Notes: generated by a model not told the origin, from the letters alone. A DNA stretch of 32,777 bases from Sphingomonadaceae bacterium (GCA_025356175.1 JANXUP010000170.1:1-32777); one strand, 5' to 3'. Positions 25,502-32,777 are shown, counted from the stretch's first letter. Program-made: numbers and translations.

Positions 25502-25659
25502 AAATCCACCGCGATGCCGTTTTTCTCCCAGTCGCCGTAGCGGGTGGGGTCGAGCGGGTCGGCGGGGGGTGGGACTGGTTCGGGCGCGGGCGCGGGTTCG
25601 TTGGTCCAGTTTGCGGGCTTTTCGAACTTGTCCGGGCGGGTGGTGGCGCGCTTGGTCAT
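25498..25659 (-). CDS. DUF1674 small protein (SDHAF4-like succinate dehydrogenase assembly factor)
   Basis: This 53-residue protein starts MTKRATTRPDKFEKPAK, has a proline-rich centre (PAPAPEPVPPPADP) and ends in DPTRYGDWEKNGIAVDF. The final RYGDWEKNG-x-x-x-DF block is the diagnostic signature of DUF1674, the family of the eukaryotic flavinylation helper SDHAF4, which binds the flavoprotein subunit of succinate dehydrogenase. The role is known for the mitochondrial homologue and inferred here. The ATG has its first base at 25659. Its TAG stop overlaps the P450 TAA as CTAA, so the two genes converge. It diverges from the rsmB-type gene across 55 bases. It is short enough to be missed by automated length cut-offs. 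Confidence 0.88.
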   Translation of the reverse strand: MTKRATTRPDKFEKPANWTNEPAPAPEPVPPPADPLDPTRYGDWEKNGIAVDF

Positions 25660-25714
25660 GTCTCATAAATGCGCCCGCTGGCTCTCGATTGCAATCTCCC
25701 CTAGGGGCAGGGCC

Positions 25715-26947
25715 ATGGACATTCCCGGCCTTCCCGCGCGCAAGGGTGCGCTCAAATTGCTCGATGCAGTGCTCAATCGGGGCGAGACGCTCGACCAGGC
25801 GACTAACTCTGCGCTGCTCGGGGTCAAAGGCAATGCTGACCGGGCGCTGGCCAAGGCGCTCGCGGGCGAGGCGCTACGCTGGCTGACTGACCTTGATGCG
25901 CTGATCGACAGCGCGACGCGGCTGCCGCTGGCGCACGATGCCAAGGCGCGATCGGTGCTGCGGCTGATGTTGGCAGGGTGGCTACGGCTGGAAACCCCGC
26001 CGCACGCGGTAATCGCCACCGCCCTGCCCTTGCTCGTGGGCGGGCCGCGAAGGTTGGCGCACGGGGTATTCGGGGCGCTGACCAGGCGCAATGTGGCTTT
26101 GCCTGCCGCGCCGACCTTGCCTGCTGAAGTTGCCTCACGCTGGGGCGAGCGCGCTGCGGCCATCGCGGGGGGGCTGGGTCACTTGCCGCCGCTCGACCTG
26201 ACCTTGCGCGATGCCGCCGAGACTGCAGTCTGGGCCGCACGTCTTGAAGGCACATCGCTTGTGCCCGGCCATGTCCGGCTTGGCCGCGGCACTGCGGTTG
26301 AGAATCTCGAAGGCTATGACGAAGGCGGCTGGTGGGTGCAGGATCTCGCGGCGGGTCTGCCAGCGCGGTTGCTCGGTGCCGGTAATGGCCGCACCGTGCT
26401 CGATCTGTGTGCTGCGCCGGGCGGCAAAACGCTGCAATTGGCGGCAGCAGGGTGGCAAGTCACCGCGCTTGATGCCAGCGCGCGGCGGCTTGAGCGGGTC
26501 CAGCAGAACCTCGCCCGGACGGGGCTGACAGCAGAAATAGTCGAAGCCGATGCGCTGGCGTGGGAGCCGCCCGCGCTGTTCGATGCGGTGCTGCTCGACG
26601 CGCCGTGCACCGCGACCGGAACCTGCCGCCGCCATCCTGACGTGCTCCACCGGATCGGCCCGCGCCAGATTGCCGAACAGGCGGAATTGCAGGCCGCTCT
26701 GCTTGAACGCGCAGCGACGTGGGTCAAACCCGGTGGGACTCTGATTTATGCGGTGTGTTCGCTGGAACCGGAAGAGGGCGAGATGCAGGCAGCCACGGTG
26801 ACATTAAACCCCGATCCGATCCGCGCCGACGAACTACCCGCCGGAATCGTGCCAAGCACCGATGGCTGTGTCCGCACCGATCCAGGGATGCTCGCCGAAG
26901 CTGGCGGGGTCGACGGGTTCTTCATCGCGCGCTGGCGCAAGGCCTGA
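25715..26947 (+). CDS. rsmB: RsmB-type 16S rRNA (cytosine-C5) methyltransferase
   Basis: The 410-residue enzyme uses AdoMet to methylate a cytosine in RNA, by homology C967 of 16S rRNA. An N-terminal NusB-like helical RNA-binding domain (about 1-125, ALKLLDAVLNRGETLDQA) precedes the Rossmann methyltransferase. AdoMet motif I is VLDLCAAPGGKT (228-239). Motif IV is LLDAPCTATGTCRRHPD, with C298. Motif VI is IYAVCSLEPEEGE, with the catalytic C348. Both cysteines of the RNA m5C mechanism are present. The NusB domain separates it from plain NOP2 types, but the target site is not proved. The ATG at 25715 has AGGGGCAGGG upstream; the open frame back to 25544 overlaps the DUF1674 gene and is not used. 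Confidence 0.92.
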   Translation: MDIPGLPARKGALKLLDAVLNRGETLDQATNSALLGVKGNADRALAKALAGEALRWLTDLDALIDSATRLPLAHDAKARSVLRLMLAGWLRLETPPHAVIATALPLLVGGPRRLAHGVFGALTRRNVALPAAPTLPAEVASRWGERAAAIAGGLGHLPPLDLTLRDAAETAVWAARLEGTSLVPGHVRLGRGTAVENLEGYDEGGWWVQDLAAGLPARLLGAGNGRTVLDLCAAPGGKTLQLAAAGWQVTALDASARRLERVQQNLARTGLTAEIVEADALAWEPPALFDAVLLDAPCTATGTCRRHPDVLHRIGPRQIAEQAELQAALLERAATWVKPGGTLIYAVCSLEPEEGEMQAATVTLNPDPIRADELPAGIVPSTDGCVRTDPGMLAEAGGVDGFFIARWRKA

Positions 26948-27009
26948 CGCCAAGGGTCTTGCCCTCTCCCGCCAGCGTGTCACTATCGCTGCAGCTGAGG
27001 GGATCTATC

Positions 27010-29136
27010 ATGTACCGCACGTTTCCAATCGCCGCCGCCGCGCTCGCCATGGCGACGCCTGCCGCTGCTTACCAAGCCGAAATCCGCCGCGATGACTGGG
27101 GCATCGCCCACATCAAGGGCCATAGCGACGCCGATGCGGTCTATGGGATGATCTACGCCCAGGCCGAGGATGACTTCAACCGGATCGAAATGAACTACCT
27201 GACCAACCTTGGCCGCAGCGCCGAGGCCGAGGGCGAAAGTGCGATCTGGTCCGACTTGCGCCAGCGGTTGTGGATTGATCCTGCCGACCTTCAGGCGCAG
27301 TATGCCAAAAGCCCGCCGTGGCTGCGCGCGCTGATGCAGGGCTGGGCGGCGGGGCTCAACCAATACCTCGCCGATCATCCTGAGGTGCATCCCAAGGTCA
27401 TCACCCATTTCGAACCGTGGATGGCGCTGAGCTTTTCCGAAGGGAGCATCGGCGGGGATATTGAAAACGTGCCGCTGTCGCAGCTTGAGGCCTTCTATAC
27501 CGGGCGGCAAGTTGCGCTCACTGCGAACGAACGCGGGCTTGAATTCAAGGAACCGTTGGGATCGAACGGCTTTGCGATCGGGCCGTCGCACAGCGCCAAT
27601 GGCCACCCGCTGTTGCTGATCAACCCGCATACCAGCTTCTTCTTCCGCTCTGAATTGCAGGTCGAAAGCGATGCGGGCCTGCACGCTTACGGCGCGGTCA
27701 CCTGGGGACAGTTCTTCGTCTATCAGGGCTTCAACGAGGCTGCCGGGTGGATGCACACCTCAAGCACGGTCGACAACATCGACGAGTTTACCGAGAGCAC
27801 CTTCGCGCGTCCGGGCGGAGGCTTTGCCTATCATTATGGCAAGCAAGTGCTGCCGGTCTCGCAGAAGCGGATCACACTGGCCTATCGCAGGGCCGATGGC
27901 ACCATGGGCAACCGCACCTTCACCACTTATGCCACCCGCCACGGCCCGATCGCCCGCGCCGATGGAGGCAAATGGGTGGCAACCGCGCTGATGAACCGCC
28001 CGGTCGCGGCGCTCCAGCAAAGCTTCCTGCGCACCAAGGTTCATTCGATCGCCGAGTTCAAGAAGGTCGCCGCGCTCGCCGCGAACAGTTCGAATGACAC
28101 GCTGTTCGCTGACAGCAAGGGCGAATTCGCGCTGTTCCTGCCGCAATTCATGCCGATCCGCTCGGGCAGGTTCGATTACACCAAACCGGTCGACGGCAGC
28201 AATCCAGCGACCGACTGGCACGGCTTCCACACCCTCGCCAGCTTGCCGCAGGTGGTCAATCCCGCCAACGGCTGGGTGTTCAACGTCAACGATGGACCAT
28301 GGTGGGGCGCGGGCAAGGACAGCCCCAAGCAGGCGGCTTATCCGCGCTATTTCGACAGTGAAGGCAGGCAGCCGCGCACCCAGCATGCGATTGCGGTGCT
28401 GTCGGCGCGGCCAACCTTCACGCTCGATAGCCTCGTGGAGGCGGCCTACGATCCGTGGATGCCGAGTTTCGCCGGGATGATCCCCGGCCTTGTTGCAGCG
28501 CAAGCGCGCCACCCCCATCCGGCGCGGGCCGAAGCGGTGGCCCTGCTCGGAAAGTGGGATAACCGTTGGAGCCTGACCTCGGCCGAGACCAGCCTCGCGG
28601 TGTTCTGGGGCGAGGCGCTGTGGGATCGCGGCCAGAAAGCCGCTCCCGCGCAGGGCATCAACGTTGCAGACTGGATGGCCAAGGCCAGCGACGAAGACCA
28701 GCTCGCCGCGCTCGACAGCGCGATGGCCCGGCTCAAAACCGATTTCGGTTCATGGCAGGTGCCGTGGGGTGAGATTAACCGCTACCAGCGCAACGACGCC
28801 AGCATCGTCCAGACCTTCGACGATGCCAAGCCCAGCGTGGGCGTCCCGTTCGCCTCGGCGCAGTGGGGTTCGCTCGCTGCCTTCGGGGCCAAACGCTATC
28901 CGGGGACCAAGCGCTACTACGGCACTTACGGCAACAGCTTCGTCGCCGCGGTGGAATTCGGTCCGCGTGTGCGCGCCCGCGCGATCACTGCCGGCGGTGA
29001 AAGCGGCGATCCCGCGTCACCGCACTTCGGCGATCAGGTTGGGCGCTATGCGGCAGGCAACCTGCGCCCCGTCTACTTCTGGCCCGAGGACCAGGCGGGA
29101 CACATCGTTTCGGCCAAGGTTGTTAAGGGGCGTTAA
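27010..29136 (+). CDS. penicillin-acylase-family Ntn hydrolase
   Basis: The 708-residue precursor of a periplasmic amidase starts with a short signal peptide (MYRTFPIAAAALAMATPAAA). The alpha-chain region contains DDWGIAHIKGHSDADAVYGM, typical of the S45 family. Autocatalytic cleavage is expected before S185 in EPLG-SNGFAIG, making Ser185 the new N-terminal nucleophile of the beta chain. A conserved INPHTSFFF follows at about 205-213. S45 enzymes cleave acyl amides such as penicillins, cephalosporins or acyl-homoserine lactones; this sequence does not tell which. The ATG follows a weak site (GAGGGGATC), 62 bases after rsmB on the same strand. The stop overlaps the convergent msrA stop as TTAA. 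The long frame back to 26719 is accidental. Confidence 0.9.
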   Translation: MYRTFPIAAAALAMATPAAAYQAEIRRDDWGIAHIKGHSDADAVYGMIYAQAEDDFNRIEMNYLTNLGRSAEAEGESAIWSDLRQRLWIDPADLQAQYAKSPPWLRALMQGWAAGLNQYLADHPEVHPKVITHFEPWMALSFSEGSIGGDIENVPLSQLEAFYTGRQVALTANERGLEFKEPLGSNGFAIGPSHSANGHPLLLINPHTSFFFRSELQVESDAGLHAYGAVTWGQFFVYQGFNEAAGWMHTSSTVDNIDEFTESTFARPGGGFAYHYGKQVLPVSQKRITLAYRRADGTMGNRTFTTYATRHGPIARADGGKWVATALMNRPVAALQQSFLRTKVHSIAEFKKVAALAANSSNDTLFADSKGEFALFLPQFMPIRSGRFDYTKPVDGSNPATDWHGFHTLASLPQVVNPANGWVFNVNDGPWWGAGKDSPKQAAYPRYFDSEGRQPRTQHAIAVLSARPTFTLDSLVEAAYDPWMPSFAGMIPGLVAAQARHPHPARAEAVALLGKWDNRWSLTSAETSLAVFWGEALWDRGQKAAPAQGINVADWMAKASDEDQLAALDSAMARLKTDFGSWQVPWGEINRYQRNDASIVQTFDDAKPSVGVPFASAQWGSLAAFGAKRYPGTKRYYGTYGNSFVAAVEFGPRVRARAITAGGESGDPASPHFGDQVGRYAAGNLRPVYFWPEDQAGHIVSAKVVKGR

Positions 29137-29663
29137 GCCCGCAGCTTTTCCGCAAAGCCCTTCTGCAGTTTCGCCAGCTTGGGCGGGATCACCGCGAGGC
29201 AGTAGGGATTGCGCTGGCCTTCGCCTTCCCAGTATTCCTGGTGGTAGTTCTCGGCTGGATACCAGGTGGCAGGACCCTCAATGCTGGTCACTGCCGTCTG
29301 GCCCGGATGCGCTTCGTTCCAGCGCGCAATCGCGGCCTCATCCTCGGCGCGCTGCTCGTCATCCAGCGGGAACAGCGCGGTGCGGTATTGCGTTCCCACG
29401 TCGCCGCCCTGGCGGTTGAGCTGGGTTGGATCGTGCGTCGCGAAATGGATATCGAGCAGGTCGGCCAGGCTGACCACGGCTGGGTCGAAGGTCAGCTTGA
29501 TTGCCTCGGCATGGCCAGTCTGCCCGCCGCACACCGCCTTGTAAGTGGGGTTTGCCGCAGTCCCGCCGATATAGCCGCTTTCGACCGCGCTGACCCCGCC
29601 TATCGAGCGGAACACTGCCTCGACGCACCAAAAGCAGCCGCCGGCGATAATGGCCTCAGCCAT
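29133..29663 (-). CDS. msrA: peptide methionine (S)-S-oxide reductase MsrA
   Basis: The 176-residue enzyme reduces the S epimer of methionine sulfoxide in proteins. The active-site signature GGCFWCVEAVFRS is at residues 8-20, with the catalytic C10. It is followed by SGYIGG, YKAVCGGQTGHAEAI and FATHDPTQLNRQGGDVGTQYRT (read in parts), and ENYHQEYW near the end. The start at 29663 has AAGGAG about 7 bases upstream, an excellent site; 18 extra residues open to 29717 are not used. It lacks a signal peptide, so it is cytoplasmic. It converges on the acylase gene with a four-base TTAA overlap and diverges from aguB across 101 bases. Confidence 0.97.
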   Translation of the reverse strand: MAEAIIAGGCFWCVEAVFRSIGGVSAVESGYIGGTAANPTYKAVCGGQTGHAEAIKLTFDPAVVSLADLLDIHFATHDPTQLNRQGGDVGTQYRTALFPLDDEQRAEDEAAIARWNEAHPGQTAVTSIEGPATWYPAENYHQEYWEGEGQRNPYCLAVIPPKLAKLQKGFAEKLRA

Positions 29664-29764
29664 GGGGAATTCTCCTTGTTTGCTGGTTCGGTCCCGATTT
29701 GGGGTCCTTCGGCTCATTCGGCAATGGTGGACTTGGGGTTACAAGCGAAATATGCGCACTTGCC

Positions 29765-30616
29765 ATGAGCACGCTGACCGTCGCCGCCCTGCAATTGCCG
29801 CTTGGCTCGCCTGATGAGGGCGAGAATATCGCCGCCGTGACCGCGCTGGTCGAGCAGGCGGCGGCGAAAGGCGCGCAGTTGGTGCTGCCACCTGAACTGT
29901 TCTCGGGCCCCTATTTCTGCAAGGTCGAGGATGAGGTGTTGTTTGCGCTTGCTCGTCCGACTGCGCAGCACCCATCGGTTCTGGCGATGCAGAAGCTCGC
30001 CGCTGCGCTCAAGGTGGCGATCCCGACCAGCTTTTTCGAACGCGACGGCCAGCACTATTACAACACGATGGCAATGATCGGCCCCGACGGCGGGATCATG
30101 GGCACTTACCGCAAGAGCCACATTCCCGATGGCCCCGGCTACGAGGAAAAGTACTATTTCCGCCCCGGCAACGACGGGTTCAAGGTGTGGGACCTGTTCG
30201 GGTGCAAAGTCGGTGTGGGGATCTGCTGGGACCAGTGGTATCCCGAATGTGCGCGGGTGATGGCGCTGATGGGCGCCGAGGTGCTGCTGTACCCGACCGC
30301 GATCGGCTCTGAACCCTACGCCGACACCCTCGACACCAGCCGGATGTGGCGCCGCGCGATGCAGGGCCATGCGGTGTCGAACTGCATGCCGGTGATCGCC
30401 GCCAACCGGATCGGCAACGAGGATGGCCAGCGGTTCTACGGCCACTCGTTCATCGCCGACGAATGGGGCGACCTGATCGAAGGGTTCGGCGGCGAGGAGA
30501 GCGGCGTGCTGGTGCATACCCTCGATCTCACCCGCGCCGCGCGGCACCGCGCCGGAATGGGCTTCTTCCGCGATCGCCGCCCGCAGCTTTACGGGCGCAT
30601 CGCGCAGGATATCTGA
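29765..30616 (+). CDS. aguB: N-carbamoylputrescine amidase (nitrilase superfamily)
   Basis: The 283-residue enzyme hydrolyses N-carbamoylputrescine to putrescine, CO2 and ammonia in arginine-derived polyamine synthesis. The nitrilase triad is complete: E44 in LPPELFSGPYFC, K117 in YRKSHIPDGPGYEEKYYF and C154 in GVGICWDQWYPE. These flanking sequences, and the C-terminal FFRDRRPQLYG, are characteristic of AguB rather than other nitrilase branches. No agmatine deiminase (aguA) is in the window, so it should be sought elsewhere. The ATG at 29765 lacks a strong ribosome site. The TGA is directly followed by the folK start, so the two are probably co-translated. Confidence 0.95.
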   Translation: MSTLTVAALQLPLGSPDEGENIAAVTALVEQAAAKGAQLVLPPELFSGPYFCKVEDEVLFALARPTAQHPSVLAMQKLAAALKVAIPTSFFERDGQHYYNTMAMIGPDGGIMGTYRKSHIPDGPGYEEKYYFRPGNDGFKVWDLFGCKVGVGICWDQWYPECARVMALMGAEVLLYPTAIGSEPYADTLDTSRMWRRAMQGHAVSNCMPVIAANRIGNEDGQRFYGHSFIADEWGDLIEGFGGEESGVLVHTLDLTRAARHRAGMGFFRDRRPQLYGRIAQDI

Positions 30617-31111
30617 TTGGCGCAGCGCTACCTCATCGCGCTGGGGTCAAACCAGCGGCACGCGCGGTTTGGCGCTCCGCAGCAGGTGTTGCGCGCGGCC
30701 TTGCGCGAATTGGACCGCAAGCCGTTCAAGCTGGTCGCCGTTGCGCGGGTCGTGCGCAGCGCGCCGCTGGGTCCGTCGCGGCGGCAGTATGCCAACAGCG
30801 CGGCACTGGTGAAATGCAAGCTGGATCCGCCGCAAGTGCTGGCCCGGCTCAAAGCAATCGAGACGGAATTCGGCCGCCGCCGGGGCGGGCAGCGGTGGTC
30901 GGCGCGGGTGCTCGATCTTGACCTGGTGCTGTGGAGCGAAGGCGCATGGGCTTCGCCCGGGTTGACTGTGCCGCACCCGTTGTTCCGTGACCGCAGCTTC
31001 GTGCTTGGACCTGCCGCCGCGATCGCCCCACTCTGGCGCGATCCAATCACTGGACTTTCGCTCCGCCAACTTCATGCTCGCTTGACCCGCCCCCGCCCCG
31101 CCCCTAGGTGA
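30617..31111 (+). CDS. folK: 2-amino-4-hydroxy-6-hydroxymethyldihydropteridine diphosphokinase
   Basis: The 164-residue HPPK transfers pyrophosphate from ATP to the pterin in folate synthesis. It starts with the RYLIALGSNQRH strand-loop, has PSRRQYANSAALVKC, and carries the ATP and magnesium motif RWSARVLDLDLVLW (the family form is RWGPRxLDLDxL). It then has VPHPLFRDRSFVLGPAAAIAP. The C terminus is short and basic. I read the start as the TTG immediately after the aguB stop, because the family N terminus begins right there and no ATG is available. No other folate genes are close. The tRNA-Lys gene begins 12 bases after its stop. Confidence 0.93.
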   Translation: MAQRYLIALGSNQRHARFGAPQQVLRAALRELDRKPFKLVAVARVVRSAPLGPSRRQYANSAALVKCKLDPPQVLARLKAIETEFGRRRGGQRWSARVLDLDLVLWSEGAWASPGLTVPHPLFRDRSFVLGPAAAIAPLWRDPITGLSLRQLHARLTRPRPAPR

Positions 31112-31123
31112 GCCTCCGCGTGA

Positions 31124-31199
31124 GGGCCCTTAGCTCAGTCGGTAGAGCAACTGACTTTTAATCAGTAGGTCGCTGGTTCGAACCCAGCAGGGCTCACCA
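31124..31199 (+). tRNA. tRNA-Lys(UUU)
   Basis: The 76-base cloverleaf folds fully. The acceptor stem GGGCCCT pairs with AGGGCTC, with one G-T pair. The D-loop reads TTAGCTCAGTCGGTAGAGC. The anticodon stem ACTGA/TCAGT encloses CTTTTAA, giving anticodon TTT. The T arm is CTGGTTCGAACCCAG. The 3' CCA is encoded. It follows folK closely. Composition and gene style change right after its 3' end, as expected if a mobile region entered at this tRNA; no second copy of the 3' end is visible in the remaining 1.6 kb. Confidence 0.97.
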
Positions 31200-31324
31200 T
31201 TTTAATAAAAAACAACGATTTCAAGTGTTTATTGCGCCAATGATTTGACTGTTACACACAATTGTATCACAGTTTGTTGCACTCGACATTTCATAGTCAC
31301 CCGCAACGACACCAGCACGCACAA

Positions 31325-32185
31325 ATGAAGCGATTCAGGCAAACAGTCGACATTCTTTCGGATATGGAGCTGGGCGACGAGCGCATCCGAAGAGACGCCA
31401 GAATCCTTCGAATTCTGCGGGATGCGGTCTTACGCACGGTCACAAATCCGGCGCTCAGGGCGGCCGTAAAATCGAATCCAGCATTATACTCTAGATACGA
31501 TACGAGCGCATTCCCCCTTGGTAAGGGACATGGATCGAAGATTCCTGCGTGGAGATTCCTTACTCCTTGGATGAAAGTTCAGGTGGCTTCATTGGCTTTG
31601 GCCGAAAGGCCCTACAGACCATTTAAGGTCCACCTTCACGATGATCTAAGGGAGAAGCTGGAAGCGGACGGAAAGGATCAACGGGTTTATCTCCGGGATC
31701 GCATTGGGCGCCAACTGCGTAAGATCTATGGATGCGGCAACATCCCTATGTTTTATTTCGCTGTGGAGGACCGAGACACGGATAAGGGGCCGACCCGCCC
31801 ACACGCTCATGGTGCGATAGAAATCCGCCCACTTTCCCTCGACCTTGTCTTCGATGCGAAGGCGAGACGTCACTTGACCCGCGTAAGCCGTTCCCATGGG
31901 TTGAATGTTGCAGAAACGGAGGCTGGACGATGGGCGGTTCGCCGCGCACTCAAGTCCGCCGCTGGTTTGCAAGGGTATCGAAAGAAGGTGTCTTCCAGCG
32001 GTCTGCACCAAATGCGAAATGTTTGGATGCGGAAACCTACGTTCGCAATACTCAATCAGGATTGGGTAACCTACGTGTTCAAAAATGCGGGCGAACACAG
32101 CTCCGTGCTGGGCGGAAATCGCTTGGCGTTTCCTTATCCACTCCGACAGGAAGCGCAGCTGCTTTGGGCGAAAATAAGGGGCTGA
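31325..32185 (+). CDS. unrecognised protein with HUH-endonuclease-like motif arrangement
   Basis: The 286-residue protein is basic and has no signal peptide or membrane span. I do not recognise it with certainty. In order it shows a beta strand MFYFAVEDR (142-150), then PHAHGAIEI with H160 and H162, then about 90 residues later DWVTYVFKNAG with Y250 and K253. Strand, His-x-His and downstream Tyr with nearby Lys is the order found in HUH-type replication and mobilisation endonucleases and in inovirus Gp2-like proteins. The surrounding residues are not close enough for a firm call. The ATG at 31325 is preferred over a TTG at 31262 that would add 21 histidine-rich residues. It lies in AT-richer DNA just after tRNA-Lys. 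The 125-base gap before it is AT-rich, with a possible TTGACT -35 at 31245. Confidence 0.55.
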   Translation: MKRFRQTVDILSDMELGDERIRRDARILRILRDAVLRTVTNPALRAAVKSNPALYSRYDTSAFPLGKGHGSKIPAWRFLTPWMKVQVASLALAERPYRPFKVHLHDDLREKLEADGKDQRVYLRDRIGRQLRKIYGCGNIPMFYFAVEDRDTDKGPTRPHAHGAIEIRPLSLDLVFDAKARRHLTRVSRSHGLNVAETEAGRWAVRRALKSAAGLQGYRKKVSSSGLHQMRNVWMRKPTFAILNQDWVTYVFKNAGEHSSVLGGNRLAFPYPLRQEAQLLWAKIRG

Positions 32186-32395
32186 AGTGCTCCACAGTCC
32201 GTTCTCAACTTTGTCGAAATTGCCGCGGTGCCAAGAGCAGAAGCCGAGCGCAGCTAATGCCCAGCGCGACCAGCGATTGCGCGTGGGACGCCAAACCTCA
32301 GCCACACCAAAAACCTTGCAGGAAAACGCCTTACCATTCTGATGCAAGGTTTCTCGTCAAACGGTAGTGTCTCAGTTTGTATTTTGACGGATGGG
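32186..32395. other. 210-base non-coding stretch between HUH-like gene and broken methyltransferase
   Basis: I see no credible gene here. A perfect 10-base inverted repeat, AAACCTTGCA at 32311-32320 and TGCAAGGTTT at 32343-32352, with a 22-base loop, could be a hairpin at the end of the + strand transcript or part of a mobile-element end. From 32368 the sequence TGTCTCAGTTTGTATTTTGA begins with the TG typical of some insertion-sequence termini and sits directly next to the point where the methyltransferase reading frame fails. Whether it is an insertion-sequence remnant cannot be decided without a database search. Confidence 0.35.
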
Positions 32396-32777
32396 CTAGC
32401 CGTTGAATTGCTTCACTGGCACACGCAGCGCTGGAGCGAACTCTCCCTTATCCATGGCCCGCCACAAAGCCGACAGCGAATGATGAAGGTGCTGCGGATT
32501 GCCTTCATGTTCACGCAGGAAGGTGACGAAGCTGTCCTTGGGCAGCAGCACCCCCGTATCCTCGGCGAACATCGTGAACAGAATGCGCATGAGGAACCCG
32601 CTGACACTCTCGGCATTGTATCCGCGCCCTTCCAGCCGCCGCGACACGGTAGCAAGTAGATCGGCAACTTCGCGTGTGATCTTGGCTGACTTGATTGCGG
32701 GGTCGAGGGCTTTCGGGTCGTTCCAAACGGCGCGCAGACGGTCGCGAACCGCTTCGTCCTGAAGATCTTCCAGCATG
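32396..32777 (-). pseudogene. MmeI-like restriction-methyltransferase N-terminal fragment, C-terminally truncated
   Basis: The - strand frame is open from the window edge to a TAG at 32398-32396, giving at least 126 residues. It carries the helical region typical of MmeI/type IIL-like class I DNA methyltransferases. Landmarks are RDRLRAVWNDPKALDP, the ITREVADLLATVSRRLEGRG helix, and FLMRILFTMFAEDTGVLLPKDSF. It ends VPVKQFNG-stop. In the family, FNGGLF continues here into the spacer and methyltransferase domain with its NPPY motif, so about the last two thirds is missing. The N-terminal nuclease-like part lies outside the window. An ATG at 32776 is present but is probably internal. It is likely a dead remnant of a restriction system interrupted by a rearrangement. 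Confidence 0.65.

Noticed and set aside
31646..32347. 233-codon - strand frame opposite the HUH-like gene
   Set aside because: It overlaps most of the + strand gene, shows no domain pattern, and runs through the hairpin region. The + strand frame has the more protein-like composition.

Overview
The window is high-GC chromosomal DNA that fits a sphingomonad-type alphaproteobacterium (Sphingomonadaceae or Erythrobacteraceae). This rests on the ensemble of genes: a TonB-dependent receptor, an hflK-hflC-degP block, a DUF1674 (SDHAF4-like) gene and a DUF6356-like small protein. It also rests on intergenic palindromes of the GCTGAGCCTGTCGAA and CGTTCGTCCTGAGGA types. No ribosomal RNA or core marker is present, so the genus cannot be fixed.

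Layout. 1-2718 is a tight + strand cluster: the tail of an unidentified gene, a polytopic membrane protein, a DUF2141 protein and a GT4 glycosyltransferase, probably a surface glycan or glycolipid module. 2737-6548 carries 4-hydroxyphenylpyruvate dioxygenase behind a palindromic operator-like site, a second VOC-fold enzyme and a TonB-dependent receptor. An Lrp/AsnC regulator on the - strand follows. 7136-11721 holds a DUF6356-like protein, a YeiH-type permease, a lipoprotein PQQ/heme alcohol dehydrogenase and a divergent exported dienelactone-hydrolase-like enzyme. 11751-11892 is a palindromic repeat, followed by an unrecognised 161-residue protein.

12525-19738 is envelope and membrane quality control: a QmcA/stomatin-like protein with NfeD, a class A penicillin-binding protein, then hflK-hflC-degP on the - strand. 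19812-25501 is a probable operon of mrp (Fe-S carrier), an orphan molybdopterin oxidoreductase large subunit, ferrochelatase and a cytochrome P450, so three of the four products concern metal or heme cofactors. A 53-residue DUF1674 gene lies convergent to the P450. 25715-31111 contains an RsmB-type rRNA methyltransferase, a penicillin-acylase-family hydrolase, msrA, aguB and folK.

31124-31199 is tRNA-Lys(UUU). Directly after it the sequence becomes visibly AT-richer and the gene style changes. A 286-residue unrecognised protein has an HUH-like arrangement (PHAHG followed by a Tyr-x-x-Lys segment). Beyond it is the N-terminal part of an MmeI-like restriction-methyltransferase, read on the - strand, that stops just where the family usually continues into its catalytic half. 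This right end looks like the start of a tRNA-associated accessory or defence region with a broken gene, and it is the part most worth following up.

Most genes have recognisable family motifs. Operators, repeats, hairpins and the HUH assignment are read by eye and are less certain.
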